This document shows, one piece after another, positions 1-8,186 of a DNA stretch of 21,112 nucleotides. Made by a program: the position numbers and the translations under genes. The stretch's first letter is position 1; the number at the start of each line of letters is the position of its first letter. Under the pieces are notes generated by a model. The model saw nothing but the letters and a program-made list of their open reading frames with translations. It was not told where the DNA came from and did no database searches. The stretch is from Chloroflexota bacterium (GTDB taxonomy: Bacteria > Chloroflexota > Anaerolineae > J102), in the NCBI GenBank assembly GCA_003353825.1, contig PIVW01000038.1, positions 1 to 21,112 on the forward strand, written 5' to 3'.

Positions 1-1677
1 GACGGCAAGCGCACCGCTCAGGCGGCCGTCCGCATTGCCGTGGATCAGACCGATGAAGGGTTGATCTCCAAGGAAGAGGCGGTCATGCGAGTGACGCCTG
101 AACAGGTTGACTTCTTCTTGCACCCGCAGTTCGATACGGATGCCAAGAAAGCCGCCGCCGAACAAGGTCGCTTGTTGGCTACGGGCCTGAATGTATCGCC
201 CGGCGCCGCTGTAGGTGTCGTTGCCTTTGATGCCGATCTGGCCGAAGCATGGGCCAAAGAGGGCAAAAAAGTGATCATGGTTCGGCCTGAGACCAAACCT
301 GATGATGTGCACGGGATGTTAGCTGCCGAAGGTATTCTCACCACCCGTGGCGGACGCACCAGCCACGCGGCCCTGGTTGCCCGTCAGTTTGGCACACCGG
401 CTGTTGTGGGCGTTGCCGCTCTGAATATCGACATGGCCGGCCGACAGATGTCCGTCAAAGATGCCGTCATTCAAGAAGGCGACTGGATTTCCATTGACGG
501 CACCATCGGGGATGTTTACCTCGGCCAGGTCGAGACCGTTGTGCCCGATATCTCCGACCCCTGGTTGATGAAGCTCCTCTCATGGGCCGATGAATATCGC
601 CGTCTGGATGTGTGGGCGAACGCCGACTATCCCGAAGATGCTGAGCGAGCCCGTGAGTATGGCGCCCGTGGCATCGGCCTCACCCGCACCGAGCATATGT
701 TCTTCGAGCAGGAGCGCCTGCCCTACGTGCAGCAGATGATCTTGACCGACTCCGACGAAGTACGGAAAGAATCGATCGATGCCCTGCTGCCTTACCAGCG
801 TGGCGACTTCGCCGGCCTGTTCCGGGCAATGGATGGCCTTCCAGTCATCATCCGCCTTATCGACCCACCACTACACGAGTTCCTGCCGGCTCGCGACGAT
901 CTTGTCGATGAGATCGCAGAGGCCAAGATCGCCCTCGCTACCGGCGCAGGCGACGACGACGCCCTGGACGCGACCATCGCCGAGAAAGAAGGGATTCTTA
1001 GCCAGGTGGAAGCGATCCACGAAATGAACCCCATGCTGGGGACACGTGGTGTGCGTCTGGGCATTATGATGCCCGATCTGACCAAGATGCAAGTGCGCGC
1101 TATCTTCGAGGCCGCCTGTGAGGTAGCCAAAGAGGGCGTCGACGTACATCCTGAAGTCATGATCCCCTTGACCAGCCATGTCAATGAGCTGAAGGTACAG
1201 CAGGCTGCCTTGCAAGCTGAAGCTATTGAAGTGATGAAAGAGCAGGGGATTGAAGTGAAATATAAGTTCGGCACCATGATCGAGATCCCGCGGGCGGCGC
1301 TGACGGCCGACGAGATCGCCGAGTATGCCGAGTTCTTCTCCTTTGGCACCAACGACCTCACGCAGACCACCTACGGCATCAGCCGTGACGATGCTGAAAA
1401 GGGTTTCCTGATCGACTACATCCAGAAAGGTATCCTGCCCGAGAATCCGTTCGAGAGCATCGATGCGGTTGGATTGGCCAAGTTGATGGGAATCGCTGTG
1501 GAATTGGGCCGCCAGACCCGCCCCGACCTGGAAGTGGGTATCTGTGGCGAGCATGGTGGCGATCCTAAGTCCATTGCAATCTGCCACAAACTGAATCTGG
1601 ATTACGTGAGTTGCTCACCCTTCCGTGTACCCATCGCACGTCTGGCCGCGGCGCAGGCAGCACTCAACGACAAATAG
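1..1677 (+). CDS. ppdK: Pyruvate, phosphate dikinase, C-terminal part (5' end outside window)
   Basis: PPDK interconverts pyruvate + ATP + Pi and PEP + AMP + PPi in the cytoplasm. The frame is open from base 1, so the N-terminal nucleotide-binding domain lies upstream. About 558 residues are visible. The phosphohistidine swivel domain carries TTRGGRTSHAALVAR, whose His codon at 364-366 is the phosphocarrier. The C-terminal PEP/pyruvate TIM barrel follows, with GTRGVRLG, the FSFGTNDLTQTTYG motif and GICGEHGGDP. The Cys of that last motif (codon 1543-1545) is the catalytic acid of the family. The variant GRTSHAA in place of the commoner GMTSHAA is a small deviation. PEP synthase and PTS enzyme I share the His and barrel domains, but the GTNDLTQTTYGISRDDA stretch is typical of PPDK. 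The gene ends at a strong hairpin terminator 20 bp downstream, so it is the last gene of its transcript. Confidence 0.96.
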   Translation, partial: DGKRTAQAAVRIAVDQTDEGLISKEEAVMRVTPEQVDFFLHPQFDTDAKKAAAEQGRLLATGLNVSPGAAVGVVAFDADLAEAWAKEGKKVIMVRPETKPDDVHGMLAAEGILTTRGGRTSHAALVARQFGTPAVVGVAALNIDMAGRQMSVKDAVIQEGDWISIDGTIGDVYLGQVETVVPDISDPWLMKLLSWADEYRRLDVWANADYPEDAERAREYGARGIGLTRTEHMFFEQERLPYVQQMILTDSDEVRKESIDALLPYQRGDFAGLFRAMDGLPVIIRLIDPPLHEFLPARDDLVDEIAEAKIALATGAGDDDALDATIAEKEGILSQVEAIHEMNPMLGTRGVRLGIMMPDLTKMQVRAIFEAACEVAKEGVDVHPEVMIPLTSHVNELKVQQAALQAEAIEVMKEQGIEVKYKFGTMIEIPRAALTADEIAEYAEFFSFGTNDLTQTTYGISRDDAEKGFLIDYIQKGILPENPFESIDAVGLAKLMGIAVELGRQTRPDLEVGICGEHGGDPKSIAICHKLNLDYVSCSPFRVPIARLAAAQAALNDK

Positions 1678-1696
1678 GCACAGATTTCCAACACCA

Positions 1697-1740
1697 ACAT
1701 AAAAGCAGGGACGTTCTGCGGAGCGTCCCTGCTTTTATGT
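1697..1740. terminator. Strong intrinsic terminator after ppdK
   Basis: A perfect 17-bp inverted repeat (1697-1713 and 1724-1740) closes a 10-nt loop. The GC-rich core cagggacg/cgtccctg is flanked by an A run on the left and a T run on the right, so it can work in both directions. It starts 20 bp after the ppdK stop. Confidence 0.92.
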
Positions 1741-1761
1741 TGCACGCAGTGTAATGATTCA

Positions 1762-1871
1762 GGCGCTGTGCATCTCATGTTAACATATTCGGCCGCGAAG
1801 CGAACCGAATAAATTCGTCGCTCAAAGTACGAAGCCCCCTCAGGGGCTGCTTTCTAGCGTAAATTAGCGCC
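1762..1871. repeat. Two-hairpin structured repeat element
   Basis: An outer inverted repeat, ggcgct (1762-1767) with agcgcc (1866-1871), encloses two hairpins. The first has stem gcga..cgaat/attcg..tcgc (1800-1821) with a tiny AA loop. The second has stem agcccc/ggggct (1833-1848) with loop ctca. The linker contains tacgaa. A second element at 13457-13582 has the same plan (outer pair, CGAAT-nn-ATTCG hairpin, tacgaa linker, GC-rich hairpin) but different stem sequences. This points to a shared structural family rather than chance. No coding content is seen. The only weakly transcription-related feature is hairpin 2, which could also act as a weak terminator. Confidence 0.55.
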
Positions 1872-1987
1872 AGGAGGCACCTTGAGCTTTGAGTCAGCGA
1901 TTGATCCCAGCGGGATGATATTCGATTGGAGAGATTTGGTTCAACGCAGAACATACTATTGTCTAAAAATAAAAACGCGTTCTTCAT

Positions 1988-2093
1988 TGGCTCTTTCGGA
2001 ATCTGCGCGGCTCCTACTAGAAAGGCTTGTTTCGTTAGCAAAACCAACACGCAACACGCAACACGTAGTTATTTTAGAACCACACGAAATCCT
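1988..2093 (-). repeat. GTGTTGCG-family interspersed repeat, copy A (full length, inverted)
   Basis: Read on the minus strand, it begins aggatttcgtgtggttct and passes through tandem GTGTTGC units. It then reads ggttttgctaacgaaac and cctttctagtagga, and ends gcgcagattccgaaagagcc. The same order of blocks occurs at 7999-8079, 12747-12859 and 15480-15556. It ends just before the tRNA promoter. Short ORFs across it are different readings of the repeat and are not genes. Confidence 0.85.
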
Positions 2094-2106
2094 CTTGAGC
2101 TTTCTT

Positions 2107-2135
2107 TTGACAAACGCCTGACATTAGGGCATAAT
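2107..2135 (+). promoter_or_regulatory. Sigma70-type promoter for the tRNA-Met genes
   Basis: A perfect -35 TTGACA (2107-2112), a 17-bp spacer and a -10 CATAAT (2130-2135, 5 of 6 to consensus) sit 12 bp before the 5' end of tRNA-fMet. This is the strongest promoter match I see in the window, as expected for a stable RNA. Confidence 0.85.
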
Positions 2136-2147
2136 ACTTCTTGCCGC

Positions 2148-2219
<72 letters not shown>

Positions 2220-2280
2220 CTCCATCACAGAGCCCTGGCCGATATGGTCAGGGCCTGATTTTGGAATATTGTTTGCAAAT

Positions 2281-2353
2281 GGCGACGTAGCTCAGGAGGC
2301 AGAGCAGGCGGCTCATAATCGCCGAGTCGGTGGTTCGAGTCCACCCGTCGCCA
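2281..2353 (+). tRNA. tRNA-Met (elongator, anticodon CAT)
   Basis: A 73-nt cloverleaf: acceptor GGCGACG/CGTCGCC fully paired, D stem GCTC/GAGC, anticodon stem GGCGG/TCGCC with loop CTCATAA (anticodon 2314-2316). The T arm is GGTGG-TTCGAGT-CCACC, discriminator A. The paired 1:72 and Y11:R24 separate it from the initiator upstream. A CAT anticodon could also be a lysidine-modified tRNA-Ile2; the GGCG-type acceptor and the position beside tRNA-fMet favour Met. CCA is not encoded. Confidence 0.9.
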
Positions 2354-2394
2354 CCTTATAGCACCAGTAGTTCTCGATCGCTACGCTACTTGCT

Positions 2395-2427
2395 ACACCT
2401 TGTGGTTTGACCATGAGGTGTTTTTTT
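2395..2427 (+). terminator. Intrinsic terminator after the tRNA pair
   Basis: Stem acacct-tg-tgg / cca-tg-aggtgt (one internal 2-nt mismatch) with loop tttga is followed by seven T residues (2421-2427). It closes the tRNA transcription unit and insulates the helicase operon. Confidence 0.85.
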
Positions 2428-2642
2428 ATGCTTGAGCGTGAGTGATTCAGGGTGGTAGATGTTTGAAGATATATGCCTGGAGGAGTGATGCAGGTCGAAC
2501 GAGATTTATGGGTCGGTTGAAGCTTTGGGCTGATTATGGCAATGCTCAAGACATCTGTCAGGGCTTGCAGGGCGGATGAAGCGCGAAAGCAGGCGTCTGG
2601 ACGTGGTACATAGATTTGGAAAGGTGGATTATAATATTCAAC
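2428..2642. other. Intergenic spacer before the helicase operon
   Basis: I see no gene, tRNA fragment or direct repeat of the tRNA 3' end here. Minus-strand frames across it are shadows. The only recognisable site is the -10-like TATAAT listed separately. Confidence 0.5.
2630..2635 (+). promoter_or_regulatory. -10 box TATAAT close to the helicase start codon
   Basis: A perfect TATAAT ends 7 nt before the ATG at 2643. No convincing -35 is seen at 17 bp, and no Shine-Dalgarno is placed for this ATG. Transcription would begin at or next to the A of ATG, giving a leaderless mRNA. Confidence 0.5.
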
Positions 2643-4412
2643 ATGAATGCAGAACACATGCCAACGGACATGGCAGATTTCCTGGCAGGCCTTCGACGGC
2701 TGGTACAAGATGAGACCGCCACACAACGATACAACTTGATGAAGCAATGGGCGAAACCAGTGCACGAACGCGTTGCGATTGGCAAGGCGATAGCCAGTGT
2801 ACGAATTGCAGGTGAAACCAGCCAAGGCAATATTCTGCTGCGCTGCACTCGCAACGAATCTCGTTTTCGCGAGGGCGATCTACTGCGATTGAACCGAGGT
2901 AATCCTGTAGCAGAGCCCAGCCTACAAGTCACGTTAGAACAGGATGACGATACAGAAATACATGTCTCTCTAAGTGAGTTCAATGGGTCGCCTGTCAGTG
3001 AACTGTTGCGAACTCGAAATGGCTGGGTCTTGGACGAAGATTATTTAGATCTGAGCCAGTATGTGTTGGGAGCACTCAATCAGGCCGGGGATACGGTTGT
3101 TGGTCGGGAACGGATCATCCCCCTGTTAATGGGCATACGTAAACCGAATGTCGATATAATGCGTTTCGAGAGGGGATTGGTGCTTGCAGATGGATGGGAT
3201 TTGAATTGGAATCAAAGCGAGGCCCTGGCCCAAGCTTACGCCACCGATCTAACTTATCTTGTGCAAGGACCTCCGGGCACGGGCAAGACGCGTGTGTTGG
3301 CGCATCTCGTACAGGCCCTGGTAGAGGATGGCGAACGCGTACTGATCACCAGCTTTACGCACAGAGCAATAAACAATGCCCTGAATACAACTGTCAAGCA
3401 CGCAGCCGAGATCCCGATTGCCAAGATCGGCCAGACGAGCCGTGCTGATGACTTGATGGTCGACAACTACAAATACTTCGAACCCTCGCCAATGGCCGAG
3501 ATGGGAAAGGGATATGCGCTTGGAGCAACACCTTTTGCCTTGCGAACCAGGCGTCTCAGGGGCGTCGAATTTGAGACAGTGATCTTCGACGAAGCCAGCC
3601 AGATCACACTGCCGCTGGCCATTATGGGCATGCTGGCGGCAAAGCGTTTTATCTTCATCGGCGACCATCGCCAGCTTCCCCCGGTACTGACAACACCCTA
3701 TTCAGGCGGAGCGTTTCGCGAATCGGTTTTCGGCTCGTTAGTCGAGCGTGGGTTTGATACGATGTTGGACACAACCTATCGTCTTAACGATGTCTTGGCA
3801 CAATGGCCAAGCGAGCAGTTTTACGATGGGCAGCTTAAATCCGCAGCAGTCGCTGCAGACCGTCACATCGAGTATCAAAATGCACCAACTCGATTTGTCG
3901 ATATTCTCGATCCACTTGAGGTGCGGGTGTTTGTGGATTTAGGTCACCGAAATGCAACATCGCATTGCCGGCAAGAGGCGTCGTTGGTCGTAGATTTGAT
4001 TCAGGAACTTCTGAAATGCGGTGTGGCTGACGAGGAAATCGGGGTCGTTGCACCCTACCGCTTACAAGGACGGTCAATTCGCAATCTGTTGGGCGATGCC
4101 ATAGCGGACAGATCGATCCGCAGCCAGGTTATTATCGACACCGTGGAGCGCATGCAGGGGCAGGAACGGGATATCGTCATCGTTTCGCTAACCACCTCGA
4201 ACCCAGGTTTTGCCAGTATCGTGGCCGAGTTTTTCTTTCAGCCTGAACGCCTAAATGTAGCTATCACACGCCCGCGCAAAAAATTGATCATTGGCGGCAG
4301 CAGGCATGTTCTGGACATTGATGAGGAAGATCCTGAATTGCAATATACTGTCGATCTTTTAGGCGACCTTCTAGCATGTTGCACCTACCGCGTTCATCCC
4401 TACAAGAGATGA
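2643..4412 (+). CDS. Superfamily 1 helicase, Upf1/Dna2-like (AAA_11/AAA_12 type)
   Basis: Predicted ATP-dependent DNA or RNA helicase of 589 aa. All core SF1B motifs are visible: Walker A GPPGTGKT (about 209-216), motif Ia TSFTHRAINNAL, Walker B FDEAS (about 315-319), motif III GDHRQLPP (about 340-347), motif IV TTYRLN, motif V VERMQGQERD (about 501-510) and motif VI VAITRPRKKL (about 539-548). DEAS plus QGQERD is typical of the Upf1/Dna2 branch rather than UvrD. The first ~190 residues are unassigned and may form an OB-like or accessory domain. The frame is open from a TTG at 2616. I chose ATG 2643 because a TATAAT lies 7 nt before it; AAAGGTGG at 2620-2627 would be too far away to serve it. 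The next helicase starts 4 bp after the stop, so the two are surely one operon. No nuclease motif is seen. Confidence 0.88.
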   Translation: MNAEHMPTDMADFLAGLRRLVQDETATQRYNLMKQWAKPVHERVAIGKAIASVRIAGETSQGNILLRCTRNESRFREGDLLRLNRGNPVAEPSLQVTLEQDDDTEIHVSLSEFNGSPVSELLRTRNGWVLDEDYLDLSQYVLGALNQAGDTVVGRERIIPLLMGIRKPNVDIMRFERGLVLADGWDLNWNQSEALAQAYATDLTYLVQGPPGTGKTRVLAHLVQALVEDGERVLITSFTHRAINNALNTTVKHAAEIPIAKIGQTSRADDLMVDNYKYFEPSPMAEMGKGYALGATPFALRTRRLRGVEFETVIFDEASQITLPLAIMGMLAAKRFIFIGDHRQLPPVLTTPYSGGAFRESVFGSLVERGFDTMLDTTYRLNDVLAQWPSEQFYDGQLKSAAVAADRHIEYQNAPTRFVDILDPLEVRVFVDLGHRNATSHCRQEASLVVDLIQELLKCGVADEEIGVVAPYRLQGRSIRNLLGDAIADRSIRSQVIIDTVERMQGQERDIVIVSLTTSNPGFASIVAEFFFQPERLNVAITRPRKKLIIGGSRHVLDIDEEDPELQYTVDLLGDLLACCTYRVHPYKR

Positions 4413-4415
4413 CTC

Positions 4416-6491
4416 ATGGCCCGAATGATTCCCAATGTCCCCACACTATCGCTTTCACCAGAGGCAGCCCGCGTATTCCGCCTGCTCAAGCATGCCTTGC
4501 CCGAAGAACGATATACTGCCTGGCTGAGTCTGACAATCGCTCACGATCCAACTCCTGAATTCTTGGTTCTGGGCGACGACAAGCGGGCGTTGCTACTCAA
4601 GGTGTCAGATGTTACCCCTCACCAAGTGCGAGAGGCTCGCGATCCCAATTTCATACAGAGGCTCTTTGGCGATAAAGCGAATGCAAGCACTGGATTTGCA
4701 GAGCCTGAACAGGTTGTTATCAGAGAATTCATCACTCGTTTCGGCGCTAATTTAAGTTCAGGCAGCGATGGCGAGATAGATCTCATCCCATCTGTTCTTC
4801 TGTTCCCGAATGTGACCGGTAAAGATCTGCGGTCGGTGGCTAATCGGCATTCGAGTTTCGACATTGCCTGGGCGGGTAAAGAGATTCTTCATCCGCACAG
4901 ATTTGAGGCCTGGATCGAAGACCATTTAGGCCCCGTCTTGGCAGCATTGCTTGTAGACACCTTGAGAAGTACCTTCGCACCGGAAACTGTGATCCCGCAT
5001 GAATTCACCGTGCGTGATCCCATCAAGCGCCATGTGGATGCTAAACTGGCGGAGCACCTCTTTGATTATGATCAGGAGTGGGCGATGAAGGTGGATTTGC
5101 AGCTTCCCCAAGCACTCGACACAGAAGCCGAATCCGACTACCGATTGCGTCTAGTCAACGGCGTTGCCGGCAGCGGCAAGTCCCTGCTCATTGTCTACCG
5201 AGCCTATCTTTTGATGCAACTTGCACCTGCTAGCAAAGTCTTGATCCTGACGCACAACAGGCCTTTGACGCACGATCTCCAGTACCGTTATCACAGGCTC
5301 GGTGGTGATAATGTCTTCCTGCCAGAGATATGCACTTTCATGAGTTGGTGCAAACGGCTCTGGCCTGAAGGTGAGCGCTGGCAAAAACCCATCGGCCGCA
5401 AGAAAAGAGAAAACATCGCCCTTCAAGTGTGGGATGCCTATCTTTCCGACACCACTATCTCAGAGCAACAGTTGCTGGATGAGCTTGATTGGTTCAAAGA
5501 CCGCCTATTTACCAAACGGGAGGATTATTTGCAGGCGAATCGGCGCGGCCGTGGCTTTGTCCCAGACCAAACAGGGCTTGATCTGATTTTCGAGGCGATG
5601 GTTGCTTATAATCAAGAATTACAACGCCGGGGTCTGATTGATTGGACAGATGTGCCCAGGCATTTATGGCGCACTATTACAGAAGGGCGTGTCGAGACCG
5701 GTATCTACGACGCCATCCTGGTGGATGAGGCTCAATTCTTTGCCCCGATTTGGTTTGAGATCATAAAGTGCATGCTCAAATCGGGCGCGGGTCAACTGTT
5801 TTTGGTAGCCGATCCCACGCAAGGTTTCTTGAAACGTGGCCAATCCTGGCTGGCCAGCGGCCTCGATGTGCGCGGCAAATCGTTACGGCTGAATAAATCC
5901 TACCGGACGACCAAGGAAATCCTCAGTTTCGCCTCGATCTTCTACCGCACGCGCCTGCCTGATGATAAAGAGGACATCGTTGCGCCCGATTTCATGGACA
6001 TGCCGAATGGAGTCGTTCCTGAACTGGTATCCCTGACAGCACAACAGGATGAGATCACACGCGTGGTCAACGAGATTCGGGCATTGGTGGACAGAGGTGT
6101 GCCACCCCACCATTTTCTTGTCATTCACACTGAATGGTGGGGGGTAGATCAACTGGTCGAGCGTCTAAATTCAGTGATTTACCCGGGCGTGGCCGCGAAT
6201 GCCAAGGATGTTGCCACGGGAAAGCATATTCGTGTTTCTACGTTGAATGCCTGCACCGGCTTAGAGAGTCCCATCGTGTTCCTGGTCGGTACACACGATT
6301 TGTATCAGCGCGAGCAAAGTCTGCGCATCTCGGACAGAGAAAGAACCGAATTGATCAGAGACAACACGCGCAAACTCTATACGGCCATCACTCGTGCCGG
6401 GCAGCGTCTCATTATCACCTATGTCGGCGACCCTCCTCAGGTTTTTAGGCAGGTTGTTGGCGAATTACCTGGGTGGACGCCGGGATTTTAG
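4416..6491 (+). CDS. UvrD/Rep-type superfamily 1 helicase
   Basis: Predicted ATP-dependent DNA helicase, 691 aa. The N-terminal ~240 residues are unassigned. They contain a stretch LVLGDDKRALLLKVS that faintly recalls the nuclease-like NERD fold found before some UvrD helicases, but without a convincing catalytic set. The motor follows: Walker A GVAGSGKS (249-256), LILTHNRPLTHDL, Walker B ILVDEAQ (434-440), ADPTQG (465-470), SYRTTKEI (495-502), STLNACTGLE (608-617) and TAITRAGQRL (656-665). DEAQ and the TAITRA ending are typical of the UvrD side of SF1. The start at 4416 has an AAGAGA ribosome site 7-9 nt upstream, inside the end of the preceding gene. Its coupling to a Upf1-like helicase suggests one complex acting on nucleic acid, either repair or anti-phage defence. 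I recognise no named defence system. An array of 7-bp repeats begins 7 bp after its stop. Confidence 0.88.
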   Translation: MARMIPNVPTLSLSPEAARVFRLLKHALPEERYTAWLSLTIAHDPTPEFLVLGDDKRALLLKVSDVTPHQVREARDPNFIQRLFGDKANASTGFAEPEQVVIREFITRFGANLSSGSDGEIDLIPSVLLFPNVTGKDLRSVANRHSSFDIAWAGKEILHPHRFEAWIEDHLGPVLAALLVDTLRSTFAPETVIPHEFTVRDPIKRHVDAKLAEHLFDYDQEWAMKVDLQLPQALDTEAESDYRLRLVNGVAGSGKSLLIVYRAYLLMQLAPASKVLILTHNRPLTHDLQYRYHRLGGDNVFLPEICTFMSWCKRLWPEGERWQKPIGRKKRENIALQVWDAYLSDTTISEQQLLDELDWFKDRLFTKREDYLQANRRGRGFVPDQTGLDLIFEAMVAYNQELQRRGLIDWTDVPRHLWRTITEGRVETGIYDAILVDEAQFFAPIWFEIIKCMLKSGAGQLFLVADPTQGFLKRGQSWLASGLDVRGKSLRLNKSYRTTKEILSFASIFYRTRLPDDKEDIVAPDFMDMPNGVVPELVSLTAQQDEITRVVNEIRALVDRGVPPHHFLVIHTEWWGVDQLVERLNSVIYPGVAANAKDVATGKHIRVSTLNACTGLESPIVFLVGTHDLYQREQSLRISDRERTELIRDNTRKLYTAITRAGQRLIITYVGDPPQVFRQVVGELPGWTPGF

Positions 6492-6498
6492 AATCTAA

Positions 6499-6540
6499 CG
6501 TGTTGCGTGTTGCGTGTTGCGTGTTGCGTGTTGCGTGTTG
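6499..6540. repeat. Six perfect tandem copies of CGTGTTG, with a fragment of the GTGTTGCG-family repeat
   Basis: Exactly 42 bp of a 7-bp unit, followed by ggttgtgct (6540-6548). That is the block which follows the heptamers in the longer copies elsewhere. It is therefore a truncated copy E of the same family with an expanded array. It separates two convergent genes, and its right edge abuts the stop codon of the CAP gene. Confidence 0.9.
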
Positions 6541-6547
6541 GTTGTGC

Positions 6548-7735
6548 TCACGGGCCATGGCTTGGATCAAATACAGTCACATCGTACTCTAATTTGTGTG
6601 CTGTGCTGACTACATTCCTAACCTCTACATGGAATCTGTGATCCTGGTCTGGAGGAAGCCCGTCCCAGTCGATAGCAGGCACCCATACGATCGTGTTTTC
6701 TCCAAAACCACTGCGAATCGGTTCGAGTCGAACCGCGACCGCAGAACCGGCACGGCTCATTGTGATCGTAGTGTTCGACAAATCGGCTTCATCATAGGAG
6801 AAGTACCAACGGCCAAAGGTGACTTGCCGTGGGACATAGCCTGGTGGAGGCCAGGCAACGAATGGGTGCCGGGTTCGAGGTCGAGGCCCCCATATCGTGT
6901 CCTCGTCGATCACCCAGAGGGCATTTGCGGAATAGTACTCTCCTCGTTCCGGTACATCGCCTGAACCCATGTGGCGTGTTTGGGGATAGAGGATCCAGCG
7001 CCTGTGTCCGACGGCGGAATTGTAGGCGCCATCGTCAGACATCTGACCAAGAATTCCATGGTACTCCTTGCCATAACCATACCACAACGAGAGGTTAGCA
7101 TGTTGTGCGGCTTCCGCTCCTGCATCTGTGTAACACTGCCAGCTCGTATCGGGCGTATGGCTCAACTGCCTGTTCACGCTCATCATCAGCGCCGCCTGTT
7201 GGGCCTTGCTATTGTACGCTTCGCTAAAGGTGATATCGGCGGGCACACCTGCCATGGCGCGGAAGTACTTGACCAACCGCAGAAGTGTATTTCGATAACC
7301 TTCGCCTGCCGATCCGGCATTACAGCTATCATGGTTTCCAGTCCACTGAATCTCAGCATCGAAGAAAGGGAGATAGTACTGCTCGTAGAGCTTCTGCGAT
7401 GCTGCCCGGTCTTGGATATCGACCCGGAGATTATAGTAGTTTTGCCACAGGAAGGGCAGGAAAACTATACGATCCTGTTCGATAGTGATGGGGTTTATTT
7501 CCTGCGCTTGACCCGAAGTACGCCGGCCACTGATCCTATCTTTGGCGATCAGCGCTGGCCCGCATTCCGAATTCTTGCCCCCGACATAGCAGGTCGCCGA
7601 ATCAGTTCCACCACTACCCCACAACAGGTGTGGCGTTGGCGTTGTATTGGCAACCGCTTTGACATGATGAACTGGCTGCACAGGTAACCATGCCGCGAAC
7701 ACAGCAAAAATAAGGAAGGCTGAGATACGTCTCAT
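6548..7735 (-). CDS. Secreted CAP/SCP-domain protein
   Basis: 395 aa with a typical signal peptide: MRR, a hydrophobic run ISAFLIFAVFAAWLPV, then a likely cut near A-V-A around residue 30. The CAP region lies roughly at residues 140-270 and shows RLVKYFRAMAGVPADITF, then AYNSKAQQAALMMSVNRQLSH, and the late motif YNSAVGHRRWILYP, which is the hallmark GHR..L segment of bacterial CAP proteins. A C-terminal ~100-residue part is probably beta-rich. It should be exported; bacterial CAP proteins bind lipids or other small ligands or act in cell-envelope interactions, and the exact role is unknown. GGAG lies 7 nt before the ATG. A 13-bp perfect palindrome sits ~36 bp upstream. It is monocistronic. 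The stop codon TGA coincides with the edge of repeat copy E, so the C-terminus may have been reshaped by repeat insertion. Confidence 0.78.
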   Translation of the reverse strand: MRRISAFLIFAVFAAWLPVQPVHHVKAVANTTPTPHLLWGSGGTDSATCYVGGKNSECGPALIAKDRISGRRTSGQAQEINPITIEQDRIVFLPFLWQNYYNLRVDIQDRAASQKLYEQYYLPFFDAEIQWTGNHDSCNAGSAGEGYRNTLLRLVKYFRAMAGVPADITFSEAYNSKAQQAALMMSVNRQLSHTPDTSWQCYTDAGAEAAQHANLSLWYGYGKEYHGILGQMSDDGAYNSAVGHRRWILYPQTRHMGSGDVPERGEYYSANALWVIDEDTIWGPRPRTRHPFVAWPPPGYVPRQVTFGRWYFSYDEADLSNTTITMSRAGSAVAVRLEPIRSGFGENTIVWVPAIDWDGLPPDQDHRFHVEVRNVVSTAHKLEYDVTVFDPSHGP

Positions 7736-7770
7736 TGGTTTACTCCATGATCAGTGGGGCCGCTCATAAC

Positions 7771-7783
7771 AAGGTGTCACCTT
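7771..7783. promoter_or_regulatory. 13-bp palindrome upstream of the CAP gene
   Basis: aaggtgtcacctt is a perfect odd palindrome 36 bp before the CAP start codon. The size and position fit an operator, but no known regulator motif is recognised and it could be chance. Confidence 0.3.
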
Positions 7784-7849
7784 AAGTCTACTCAGATTGC
7801 ACTGCGCTGTCGATAACTTTATCATGGTTTGGAAGAAGTTGATTCAGCC

Positions 7850-8079
7850 GGATTTCGTGGAGTTCTGGAAAAGCACATGGAGTGTGCGCCAAGATTTTGG
7901 GAATACCCTTTCTCTGCTCCAGGCGGGTTTGCCAACCCGCTGGATCTGGCGATCCGGCTAGAGCAGAATCAAGTTATCTAAAAACCTGACGCGCACCCGA
8001 ACACGTGTTGCGTGTTACGTGATGGTTGTGCTAATGAAACTCGCTTTTCTAGTGGGTGCCGCGCAGATTCCGAAAGGGA
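7850..8079 (+). repeat. GTGTTGCG-family repeat, copy B, apparently interrupted by a cloverleaf-like element
   Basis: The 5' block ggatttcgtggagttctgg with aagcacatgg (7850-7880) matches the start of copies C and D. The remainder (gaacacgtgttgcgtgt onward, ggttgtgctaatgaaac, ttttctagtgggtgcc, gcgcagattccgaaag) resumes at 7999. In between lies about 120 bp that includes the structured element at 7913-7967. The downstream end abuts the reverse-transcriptase remnant. Confidence 0.65.
7913..7967. repeat. Cloverleaf-like element: outer stem with two inner hairpins
   Basis: Outer stem tctgctc (7913-7919) pairs with gagcaga (7961-7967). Inside are hairpin cgggtt-tgcc-aacccg (7924-7939) and hairpin ggat-ctggcg-atcc (7942-7955). 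It lies inside the interrupted copy B repeat. It is not a tRNA: there is no T-arm or D-arm consensus. Confidence 0.5.
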
Positions 8080-8186
8080 CGCAATAACCTGTGGCAATGC
8101 TTGCGGACATGCACCCATACGCCGTTTGGAGATAAACCTGTATGACAGACAGCTTGAAGATAATTGGCCGCAGAACAGGCTGGGGA

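Noticed and set aside
871..1587. 238-aa minus-strand open frame
   Set aside because: Antisense shadow of ppdK; the plus-strand frame carries all PPDK motifs.
2281..2353. Integration (att) duplication of the tRNA-Met 3' end
   Set aside because: I looked for a second copy of the tRNA 3' end further along and did not find one; no integrase is visible.
6499..6540. CRISPR array
   Set aside because: The unit is 7 bp with no spacers; it is a simple tandem repeat and no cas gene is present.
6971..7687. 238-aa plus-strand open frame
   Set aside because: Antisense to the CAP-domain gene, whose signal peptide and GHRRW motif fix the minus strand.
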